Assembly: GCA_900549865.1 (NCBI GenBank)
Contig: URPU01000085.1
Span: forward strand, 1-9,554
Direction of reading: 5' to 3'
Source: an uncultured Eubacteriales bacterium
Lineage (GTDB): Bacteria > Bacillota > Clostridia > Oscillospirales > Oscillospiraceae
DNA: 9,554 bases
The translations under genes were made by a program, and so were the position numbers. A model generated the notes under the pieces. The model worked only from the letters and a program-made list of their open reading frames with translations. It was not told the origin of the DNA and made no database searches. This document shows, one piece after another, positions 1 to 5,619 of this stretch. Within the stretch, counting starts at the first letter, position 1; each line of letters opens with the position of its first letter.

Positions 1-2
1 TC

Positions 3-95
3 GCGGGCGTGTACGCGCTTGAAAAGGCGGGTCTGCGCGCCGGGTGCATCGCCGCGGTCGAGGCCGCGTATGAGCGCACGAAGGAGCTCGGCTGA
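3..95 (+). CDS. C-terminal end of an unrecognised protein (partial, 5' end outside window)
   Basis: An open frame enters at the left edge and ends at TGA 93-95, giving 30 residues that finish in ERTKELG. The piece is Ala/Gly-rich and looks like one or two amphipathic helices. Codon use is strongly GC-biased at the third position, as in the real genes further right, so it is probably the genuine end of a gene starting upstream. Nothing in it identifies a family. The next gene starts about 190 bases downstream and is probably a separate transcription unit. Confidence 0.55.
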   Translation, partial: AGVYALEKAGLRAGCIAAVEAAYERTKELG

Positions 96-103
96 TGCGC
101 CGT

Positions 104-125
104 GTTTGACTTATAACAGTCAAAC
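104..125. repeat. 8-bp perfect inverted repeat, operator or weak terminator
   Basis: GTTTGACT (104-111) and AGTCAAAC (118-125) are perfect reverse complements around a 6-base spacer. The dyad lies 9 bases after the stop of the left-edge gene and is followed by AT-rich sequence without a solid T-run, so it would be a poor terminator. Its left arm contains TTGACT, a good -35 hexamer, with ATTAAT 17 bases further on. It could therefore be an operator over a promoter for the gene at 288. Which role applies is inference. Confidence 0.4.
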
Positions 126-136
126 TTCATTAATTG

Positions 137-165
137 TTTAATTATTATTTATATTCTGTCATAAT
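137..165 (+). promoter_or_regulatory. Possible promoter for the PepSY-like gene
   Basis: The best candidate in the AT-rich leader is TTTAAT (137-142), 17 bases, then CATAAT (160-165) preceded by TG at 157-158, an extended -10 arrangement. The -35 matches consensus at only three positions. Alternatives are TTGACT 106-111 with ATTAAT 129-134, and TATATT at 150-155. The sequence alone does not decide between them. Confidence 0.3.
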
Positions 166-232
166 CCTATTAATTTTCTTCTTAAAAATGACGTGTATTA
201 TACAGCCATACGAAGAGGAAACCAACAGCGGA

Positions 233-269
233 GCAGGATCAAGTCCTGCGCACCCCTGACACGCAGGGG
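233..269 (+). promoter_or_regulatory. Tandem hairpins in the 5' leader, just upstream of the ribosome binding site
   Basis: Two adjacent stem-loops of the same size are visible. GCAGGA (233-238) pairs with TCCTGC (244-249), and CCCCTG (253-258) pairs with CAGGGG (264-269); each has a 6-bp stem and a 5-base loop. The second ends six bases before the AGGAG at 276-280. No U-tract follows, so this is not a terminator. A role in translation control, RNA stability or protein binding is possible. I do not recognise a known riboswitch class; the loops do not match the ACGR loops of the guanidine-II tandem-hairpin motif. Confidence 0.4.
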
Positions 270-287
270 CAAGAAAGGAGTATGACA

Positions 288-572
288 ATGATAATGAATA
301 ATAATACTGCAAATATGAATTGGCGCGACGCCGTTGAGGCCGCGTGCTCATACATCGACGTCGGCGCGGAGGAACTTCGCATCCTTGCCGTGCGCCTCTC
401 CGGCGGCTACTGGGAGATCTCGGCCCGCAGCGACTGGATGAAATATAACTTCTATGTCAGCTGTGCCACCGGCGAGATCGACGGCTTTGACAGCGTGCCC
501 GACACCGACGGCGACGAGCTGGACGGGATAAGCTGTGCGCTGCTGCTCAGCGGCTGTGAGGCCGCGGCATAA
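288..572 (+). CDS. Small soluble PepSY-like protein
   Basis: A 94-residue protein with no signal peptide or membrane segment, so probably cytoplasmic. Residues 11-34 form a helix resembling the N-terminal helix of PepSY domains, followed by strands around GGYWEISA (39-46) and KYNFYVS (52-58). The turn TGEI (61-64) is typical where PepSY domains close their sheet. Known PepSY domains are mostly extracytoplasmic and have been proposed to inhibit proteases or sense the envelope; a lone cytoplasmic copy has no assigned job. ATG codons exist at 282, 288 and 294. AGGAG at 276-280 is one base from the first and seven from the second, so 288 is the best start. The C-terminal third (residues 68-94) is acidic, then Leu/Ala-rich, and unassigned. 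The gene stands alone: hairpin leader before it, terminator after it. Confidence 0.75.
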   Translation: MIMNNNTANMNWRDAVEAACSYIDVGAEELRILAVRLSGGYWEISARSDWMKYNFYVSCATGEIDGFDSVPDTDGDELDGISCALLLSGCEAAA

Positions 573-621
573 GCCCCGCGAGCGAATATATACGAATACT
601 TTTCTTCATATCTTTCTTCCA

Positions 622-652
622 GACGCCCGGTTTTCCGGGCGTCGTATTTTTA
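622..652 (+). terminator. Rho-independent terminator after the PepSY-like gene
   Basis: GACGCCCGG (622-630) pairs perfectly with CCGGGCGTC (635-643) around a TTTT loop. The run GTATTTTTATAT follows directly. The 9-bp GC-rich stem and T-tract make a textbook intrinsic terminator, about 50 bases after the stop codon. Confidence 0.9.
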
Positions 653-880
653 TATAGCAGTGTAGTTTTTCGTTAGGCAGACGTGATTCCTATTGCAAAA
701 CTATGCTATAGTATATATTTTTGATGCTTTACATGTCTCAATACGTTGCCAAGCACCTAAGCATGTCCGCGCATTCCAAGAAGCTACCTGTCTCTGTTCT
801 GCGTCAGGTACACTGCGTCAGATACACAAGAATTTGCACTTTCAAGATAATTCCAAAGCCCCGCAGTGGCACTTTGCCTG
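653..880. other. AT-rich gene-poor stretch with a short tandem repeat
   Basis: I see no credible gene between the terminator and the next promoter; short frames here lack ribosome binding sites. An extended -10 (TGCTATAGT, 704-712) lacks a convincing -35. An imperfect 14-bp tandem duplication, GCGTCAGGTACACT (801-814) then GCGTCAGATACACA (815-828), matches at 12 of 14 positions. TACCTG (785-790) is the inverse of CAGGTA (805-810). The stretch may be decayed sequence; no insertion-sequence ends are recognisable. Confidence 0.4.
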
Positions 881-909
881 TTGAAATATTCGACATCAAT
901 CTGTATAAT
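881..909 (+). promoter_or_regulatory. Sigma-70/SigA-type promoter for the DUF4230 gene pair
   Basis: TTGAAA (881-886), a 17-base spacer and a perfect TATAAT (904-909). The predicted transcription start is near 916, giving a leader of about 105 bases before the GTG at 1023. It is one of the best promoter matches in the window and shows that the two following genes form an independent unit. Confidence 0.75.
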
Positions 910-1022
910 ATAGTTAGTTTTTCGAGAAATCACACGTTGAATTTGACTCGGTATATGTCGCAAAATTTACATGCTGTTTTATGGCACATACGATGCCCAA
1001 TTCATTAAAGGAGAAACGAAAA

Positions 1023-1637
1023 GTGAATGGTATAGCACAGACAGGCGGAGCACAGACAAAGAAGGTTTCAAATCCGAAAATCTATATAGCTATTTTATTT
1101 GGTATAGTCGTTGTTGTGATTATTTTGTTTCTATTTCTGCCAAAGCAAACCAATGATAATTCAATTGAAGTAATTACCGTGCAGACCTTAGAAAAGATCA
1201 TCAATGTCAGCGAGTTATCCACATTCACCGCTGTATACAATGGCGTCGCGGAAGTAAAAAACGAAAAGACGCCCGACAAAATTGAGTATTATGTATCTTA
1301 TAATGCGCAGGTAAAAGCCGGTATTGATATTGAAAAAATTGATATTTCCTTGGACGACACCTCAATGGTAATTCGCGTGAAACTTCCGGATGTCCATATT
1401 ACAGATATCATTGTCGATATTTCTTCTATGGATTTCATCTTCTACAACAAGAAAGCCGACACTGCAACAATATCTTCGACAGCATATAGGGCGTGCGAAG
1501 ATGATGTAAAAAATGAAAGCGAAAATCAGGTAGAAATTCTTGAGCTTGCACACCAAAACGCTGTGAATATCATAACAGCCCTAATCAGCCCGATTATTGA
1601 ACAGATGGATATAGGCTATACACTGCACGTTGAATAA
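1023..1637 (+). CDS. Membrane-anchored DUF4230-family protein
   Basis: 204 residues. A short basic cytoplasmic N-terminus is followed by one strong transmembrane segment (about 20-39), then an extracytoplasmic domain to the end. That domain resembles DUF4230: a helix with the ELSTF motif (64-68), the KAGID signature (98-102), and a strand ending in the KLP motif (120-122), followed by a C-terminal helix rich in Glu and Gln. The biochemical function of DUF4230 is not known to me. The frame is open back to an ATG at 981, but AAAGGAG (1007-1013) sits nine bases before GTG 1023, so GTG is preferred; an ATG start would add 14 residues with no ribosome binding site. It is co-transcribed with the lipoprotein gene 15 bases downstream, which looks like a paralogue. 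Base composition is much lower in GC than flanking genes (for example 16 of 60 G+C at 1081-1140). Confidence 0.8.
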   Translation: MNGIAQTGGAQTKKVSNPKIYIAILFGIVVVVIILFLFLPKQTNDNSIEVITVQTLEKIINVSELSTFTAVYNGVAEVKNEKTPDKIEYYVSYNAQVKAGIDIEKIDISLDDTSMVIRVKLPDVHITDIIVDISSMDFIFYNKKADTATISSTAYRACEDDVKNESENQVEILELAHQNAVNIITALISPIIEQMDIGYTLHVE

Positions 1638-1652
1638 GGGAGGGATGCGAGA

Positions 1653-2315
1653 GTGAAAAAAGTATTGGCTCTGATTCTCGTTGTGGTCACATTGCTGGTA
1701 TGCGCCGGTTGTGGAAAAGCAGAAGTTCCGGTCAAAATGCGTCCAAATGTCTCGCAAATGAAGTCGATTTGCGAATTAGCAGTAATGGACTGCTATTATC
1801 ACAATGTAGCAAAGTTCAAGGAAGAAGGCGTATCCGGAGTTCTTTGGTGGCAAAAGGATAAGCACTTCTGGATTGAGTACAGCGGTATTGTACGGTTAGG
1901 TATCGATGCTTCTTTGGTAAACATGGAAGTAGACGATACTCAAGTTACAATTACAATTCCTGAAGCAAAAGTGCTATCGTGCAAAGTTGATTCCTCATCG
2001 CTCACCGAAGATTCATATATCATGGATAAGGATTCTGTTGCTATAACTGCCGAAGATGAAGTAAAGGCGTTTACTGAAGCTCAACGCCAGTTAGAGGAGA
2101 GTGCATCCGGCGATCATGCGCTTCTATCCGCTGCACAGCAGAGAGCACAGGCTTTGCTCGAAGATTACATTACCAATATTGGAAATGCAGTTGGTAAAGA
2201 ATATACTATAATTTGGGTTTATTTAGATGCCGCAGGCAAGCCCATTAATAATATTCCTCTGTTTTCATCACAGAGGGATGCCACTGATACAGAAATCTCC
2301 GCAAACGAATCTTAA
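1653..2315 (+). CDS. Lipoprotein with a DUF4230-like domain, partner of the preceding gene
   Basis: 220 residues. The N-terminus is a lipoprotein signal: two lysines, a hydrophobic stretch, then CAGC with the lipidated Cys at residue 20. Cys at -3 of the lipobox is unusual, but the rest fits. The mature part aligns with its upstream neighbour: a helix containing ICELAVMDCYYHNVAK (39-54), then IEYSG (74-78), the RLGID motif (81-85) matching KAGID, and ITIPEAKV (100-107) matching the KLPDVHI strand. A helical, Glu/Ala/Gln-rich C-terminal part (about 132-175) follows. The start is GTG, nine bases after AAGGGAGG (1636-1643); both genes of the pair use GTG. It is probably anchored on the outer face of the membrane, where it could pair with the TM-anchored protein. 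Function is unknown; the paired-domain idea is inference. Confidence 0.78.
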   Translation: MKKVLALILVVVTLLVCAGCGKAEVPVKMRPNVSQMKSICELAVMDCYYHNVAKFKEEGVSGVLWWQKDKHFWIEYSGIVRLGIDASLVNMEVDDTQVTITIPEAKVLSCKVDSSSLTEDSYIMDKDSVAITAEDEVKAFTEAQRQLEESASGDHALLSAAQQRAQALLEDYITNIGNAVGKEYTIIWVYLDAAGKPINNIPLFSSQRDATDTEISANES

Positions 2316-2414
2316 ATTCTGCGTAGGGTATTACATGTAAAATACACTTTTTGGCACAAATGTCAGCATGGGCTATTCTCAATGAACTCTGTTGGTTGAA
2401 TCCAAAATTGTATT

Positions 2415-2471
2415 AAAGGCCGCCTTCTATGTACACTGGCTCATCCAGTCATCAGAGAGCGGCCTTTTTTA
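2415..2471 (+). terminator. Branched intrinsic terminator after the DUF4230 pair
   Basis: AAAGGCCGC (2415-2423) pairs with GCGGCCTTT (2459-2467), and the T-run continues to 2470. The 35-base interior contains a second small hairpin, ACTGG (2435-2439) with CCAGT (2445-2449). The outer stem and U-tract fit a terminator, though such a long interior is atypical. It lies about 100 bases after the lipoprotein stop codon. Confidence 0.7.
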
Positions 2472-2720
2472 TGCCACATTCTCAATTGTCCTCCAACGCT
2501 GCCTTTCACTTCATTGACCACACAAAGTGCCATTTTAATTTTTTTGAAACCCGATGCAACTTTTTTGATTATTCCGCGTCTATATCAGCAGAGGCAGACG
2601 CGGAAAGGCCGTTTGCAGTTATGTCAAGCGTTTTCCGCCGCGCGCACCGTCTCGTTTATGGCGCAAATTATTAAAAAACGTTGAAGATTTGCGCTTTTCT
2701 GTGAAAGAGGGTTTTTGCTG
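2472..2720. other. Gene-less AT-rich region with a 10-bp inverted repeat
   Basis: No credible gene is seen here. TTCCGCGTCT (2572-2581) and AGACGCGGAA (2596-2605) are perfect inverse copies around a 14-base loop. T-runs lie before the dyad (2541-2545 and 2561-2566), not after it, so it is not a terminator on the + strand; on the - strand it would be followed by A-runs. It lies about 115 bases upstream of the promoter of the Ig-like protein gene and could be a regulator binding site or a leftover element end. Confidence 0.45.
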
Positions 2721-2749
2721 TTGCAAAATCTGATTTTATACTGTATAAT
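2721..2749 (+). promoter_or_regulatory. Promoter of the Ig-like surface protein gene
   Basis: TTGCAA (2721-2726), exactly 17 bases, then a perfect TATAAT (2744-2749). Transcription should start near 2756, giving a 5' leader of about 24 bases containing the ribosome binding site GGGAGG (2765-2770). Confidence 0.75.
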
Positions 2750-2779
2750 GTTATGTAACCTTTTGGGAGGACACTCAAA

Positions 2780-4543
2780 ATGAAAAAGAGATACTTACGT
2801 GTTATTTTGACGCTGGCTCTCGTCATGGCGCTTGCATTTTCCATGTCGGCCACGGCCAGCGCGGACGGCGGCATCATCATCACAAACGACCTTACCACCC
2901 AGATGACCTGCGAAGCCGGCAAATATTATACGCTTTCCGTTTCCGCCTCGTATACGACGGCGAACGCCGACTCCCCCGCCATCACCTATCAGTGGTACTC
3001 GCAGAGCGGCACCGTCGCGCAGACGAGCTCGCCCAGCATACAGTTCCTGGCCAAGGCCAATGACGCCATATGGTGCGTCGCCTCGGGTTCTGTCAACGGC
3101 GTTCCTGTGACGGCAAGCTCCAGCGTGTGCAACGTCTATGTCGTCAGCGCCACGCCCACTCCGGCGCCCACGCCCATCCCCACGGTCATCCCCGTGCCGA
3201 CGGCGACTCCCGCCGGTGTGACGACGCCCGTCATCACCAAGCAGCCCAGCTCCGTCAGCCTTGCAAGCGGCCAGTCCACGACGCTTTCCGTCACGGCAAC
3301 CTGTGCCAACCTCGGCAACGGCGTGCAGCTTGCTTATCAGTGGTTCTACAGCATGAACGCCAACGGTTCGGGCGCAAAGCAGATCAGCGGCGCGAACGCC
3401 AGCACCTACGTTCCCCCCGTGTACAACAGCACCGTGTACTACTTCGTCGGCGTCATGGCCACGAACGGCACGCAGAACAGCTCTATCGTTTATTCCAACG
3501 TCGTCTCCGTGTCCTATAACGGCGGCCAGCTCAAGGTGACGAAGAACCCCACCGGCGAGACCGTTGATGTCGGCGGCTCCGCCACGTTCGTGGCGCGCGC
3601 TGACAACGCGGCCAGCCATGTGTGGCGCATCGTCAGCAAGGACACCACAAAGACCGTCTTTGCCAAGGACGCGCCCAGCTATTTCAGCGGGCTGCGCGTC
3701 TCCGGCCTGGATACGGATACGCTCGTGCTCAGCAACATTCCCGCCAGCATGAATGAGTGGAGCGTGGAATGCAAATTCGTCGGCGCGGACGGCAAGACCA
3801 GCGTGTTCACCACGGGCGCGATAATCCGCGTGCGCGGTGCATCCTCCTCGCACACCTCCGGCAGCACGACGACGAATCCCACCACCACGCAGAAGCCCTC
3901 CACGACCTATACACCCGGCGCTTCCGCCTCTCCCTCCGTCACTAACAGGCCCAACACCGGCGACACCAGCAACACCGTCGTGACGCCCACTATCGTCACC
4001 CAGCCCGCCGGGGCTACCCTCTCCGAGGGGCAGACCACAACGCTGTCTGTCGGCGCGACCGGCGCGGGTGACGGCACGGAGCTTAAATATCAGTGGTACC
4101 GCAACGACACCAACAGCAACGCCAACGGCACCGCGATAGGCGGCGCGCAGAGCGCCACCTACGTGCCCGACACCATATCCGGCAGCAAGTATTACTACGT
4201 GGGCGTATGGTCCACCGACGGCACGCATACGAGCAAGGTCATATACTCCTCGCCCGTCGAAGTGACCTATACCTCCCCTGTCGCATCCCCCTCCCCCAGT
4301 CCGGAGGCTGACAAGAGCAGCAGCGTCGGCTCGGCCATTATAGGGCCGGTGATTGCGATGGTGCTTGCGGCCGCGGCAATCGGCGTGGGCGTGTTCTTCC
4401 TGCTGAAAAACGTCGGCGGCAAGAGCAAGGGCAGCGAAAAGAGAGCCTCGCAGTATTACGACGATTATGACGACGCCGGTGATGACGGCGCCGGTGATGA
4501 CGGCGGCGATTACGACGACCGGCGCGGCAACTACCGCAAGTAA
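2780..4543 (+). CDS. Secreted, membrane-anchored protein with four Ig-like domains
   Basis: 587 residues. It opens with a signal peptide (basic start, hydrophobic 6-22, likely cleavage after ASA near 28). Ig-like domain 1 spans about 32-122 with YQWY (70-73) and WCVA (98-101). A Pro/Thr linker (125-150) follows. Domain 2 (151-246) and domain 4 (404-497) resemble each other, sharing QP, a TTLSV strand, YQW, TYVP and a YY-containing strand, which suggests an internal duplication. Domain 3 (251-352) has W282 and C331. Linkers rich in Ser, Thr and Pro sit at 354-400 and 498-515. A single membrane helix spans about 518-541. The cytoplasmic tail (543-587) begins basic, is then rich in Asp, Gly and Tyr, and ends RRGNYRK. 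There is no LPXTG sortase signal. ATG 2780 is nine bases after GGGAGG. A ligand-binding or cell-surface role is plausible from the fold only; no specific function can be given. Confidence 0.85.
   Translation: MKKRYLRVILTLALVMALAFSMSATASADGGIIITNDLTTQMTCEAGKYYTLSVSASYTTANADSPAITYQWYSQSGTVAQTSSPSIQFLAKANDAIWCVASGSVNGVPVTASSSVCNVYVVSATPTPAPTPIPTVIPVPTATPAGVTTPVITKQPSSVSLASGQSTTLSVTATCANLGNGVQLAYQWFYSMNANGSGAKQISGANASTYVPPVYNSTVYYFVGVMATNGTQNSSIVYSNVVSVSYNGGQLKVTKNPTGETVDVGGSATFVARADNAASHVWRIVSKDTTKTVFAKDAPSYFSGLRVSGLDTDTLVLSNIPASMNEWSVECKFVGADGKTSVFTTGAIIRVRGASSSHTSGSTTTNPTTTQKPSTTYTPGASASPSVTNRPNTGDTSNTVVTPTIVTQPAGATLSEGQTTTLSVGATGAGDGTELKYQWYRNDTNSNANGTAIGGAQSATYVPDTISGSKYYYVGVWSTDGTHTSKVIYSSPVEVTYTSPVASPSPSPEADKSSSVGSAIIGPVIAMVLAAAAIGVGVFFLLKNVGGKSKGSEKRASQYYDDYDDAGDDGAGDDGGDYDDRRGNYRK
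4472..4516 (+). repeat. 15-bp tandem repeat encoding the acidic tail
   Basis: Two copies of a 15-base unit sit in frame at 4472-4486 and 4487-4501, identical except at one base. A third, more diverged unit follows at 4502-4516. They encode DAGDD, GAGDD and GGDYD. The repeat may change copy number by replication slippage without breaking the frame. Confidence 0.7.
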
Positions 4544-4608
4544 TTGCAGATAGCTATTCAAATAATCAGTTTTTCACACTTTTTTCTTCTATTTTCCTTT
4601 CATACTGG

Positions 4609-4632
4609 AAAAGCGGCCTCTGGCCGCTTTTT
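4609..4632 (+). terminator. Intrinsic terminator after the Ig-like protein gene
   Basis: AAAAGCGGCC (4609-4618) pairs with GGCCGCTTTT (4622-4631) around a 3-base loop, ending in a run of five T. It separates the surface protein gene from the traX-like gene, whose start lies only about 30 bases downstream. Confidence 0.85.
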
Positions 4633-4660
4633 CGGTATATAGGGATGCTCAGGCGGTGCA

Positions 4661-5554
4661 ATGATGAGTGCATTCACGATAAAGCTTATTGCCATGCTGT
4701 CCATGCTGACGGACCACGCGGGCTATATACTCATGCTTGCCGGCAGGACGCGCGGAGACATGTATATGCTGCTGCGCTCCATCGGCAGGCCGGCCTTCGT
4801 GCTTTTCGCCTTTCTAATTGTGAACGGCTGCGAAAAGACCTCCGACATGAAGCGGTACCTCTCGCGGCTGGTCATATTCGCCCTTGTTTCCCAACCGGCG
4901 TACTCCCTCGCCTTCACGCCCGAAAACTACCGCGCACCGCTGTTTTCCGCCGCGCCCACAGCGGAGCTTATGTCCGTCTCCCCGGCTGCGGCGGCACTCG
5001 TCGCGTTCGTCGTGCTCGTGTATCTGTGGTGCGTGTGCGCGTGGCGGGTCGATGCGTCGCTGCTGTGGCTGTGCGCCGCGCTCATCCTGCCCTATGTGCA
5101 GCTTGAGGCCTTTGGCCTTGTCATACTCGGCGACGGGCTGAACGTGTTCTACACGCTTGGCGTGTCGCTTGCGCTGATAGGCGCGCTCAAGGGGCTTTCG
5201 ACGGATGGCGCTTACAAGGATGTGCGGCGCTGGGCCGTCCTCCTTGCCGCCGTGGCCGCGGCGGCGCTGGTGCACGCGCGGGCGGACTACGGCCTTTTCG
5301 GCGTGGCGCTCATCCTCGGGCTTTACCTTACGCGGCGCTCACGGGCGGCACAGGCGGCGGTGATGCTGCTGTGGTGCTTCGCTGAATACTATGTGAGGAT
5401 GCACTACGTGCAGCTTATGCTGTTCGCAATGCTTGCCGTGCTGCCGGTGCTTTTCTATTCCGGCCGCCGCGGCCCGCGTGCGCGCGGCTTTTACTGGATA
5501 TATCCACTGCACCTGTACGCCTTTTCCCTCGCGGGAATTTTGCTTTTGCGTTGA
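4661..5554 (+). CDS. TraX-family polytopic membrane protein
   Basis: 297 residues, mostly hydrophobic, with about eight membrane segments. The N-terminus carries the TraX pattern: KLIAML (8-13), TDH (17-19), then RSIGRPAF with Phe/Leu-rich sequence (39-53), KT (59-60) and YLSRL (66-70). The C-terminus has FYWIYPLHLYAFS, the usual TraX ending. In the F plasmid, TraX acetylates the pilin N-terminus; many Firmicutes carry chromosomal homologues whose substrate is unknown, and no conjugation gene is seen here. ATG occurs at 4661 and 4664. The only upstream Shine-Dalgarno-like sequence, AGGCGG (4651-4656), is weak and would suit 4664 (seven-base spacing) slightly better. No good promoter is visible after the terminator at 4609-4632, so expression may be low or depend on read-through. 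Confidence 0.85.
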   Translation: MMSAFTIKLIAMLSMLTDHAGYILMLAGRTRGDMYMLLRSIGRPAFVLFAFLIVNGCEKTSDMKRYLSRLVIFALVSQPAYSLAFTPENYRAPLFSAAPTAELMSVSPAAAALVAFVVLVYLWCVCAWRVDASLLWLCAALILPYVQLEAFGLVILGDGLNVFYTLGVSLALIGALKGLSTDGAYKDVRRWAVLLAAVAAAALVHARADYGLFGVALILGLYLTRRSRAAQAAVMLLWCFAEYYVRMHYVQLMLFAMLAVLPVLFYSGRRGPRARGFYWIYPLHLYAFSLAGILLLR

Positions 5555-5590
5555 CTTTGATACGGCGCGGGTGTATATTTTCCTTATACA
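5551..5590 (+). promoter_or_regulatory. Promoter with overlapping dyad, upstream of the GntR-type regulator
   Basis: TTGACT (5551-5556), 17 bases, TATATT (5574-5579). The -35 box contains the stop codon of the traX-like gene (TGA 5552-5554). An inverted repeat, TGTATA (5572-5577), seven bases, TATACA (5585-5590), covers the -10 and the probable start region. FadR-type regulators often bind short dyads containing GT and AC, so this is a reasonable candidate autoregulatory operator. The operator role is inference. Confidence 0.6.
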
Positions 5591-5619
5591 ACTGACTTTT
5601 CCTCGGAGGAACGGCACTT

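Noticed and set aside
233..257. Resemblance to a tRNA T-arm and acceptor end (GCAGG, loop ATCAAGT, CCTGC)
   Set aside because: The loop lacks the conserved first T, no matching 5' acceptor strand or anticodon arm is found upstream, and there is no CCA; probably chance.
188..259. 23-codon upstream frame in the PepSY leader
   Set aside because: Lacks a Shine-Dalgarno sequence and shows no attenuator-like codon run.
721..1008. 95-codon open frame upstream of the DUF4230 pair
   Set aside because: No ribosome binding site or recognisable domain, and a near-perfect promoter lies inside it.
2795..4561. 588-codon open frame on the - strand opposite the Ig-like gene
   Set aside because: It is a mirror of the strongly GC3-biased real gene; its protein is Gly/Ala/Arg/His-rich without domains, and the + strand gene has promoter, ribosome binding site, signal peptide and terminator.
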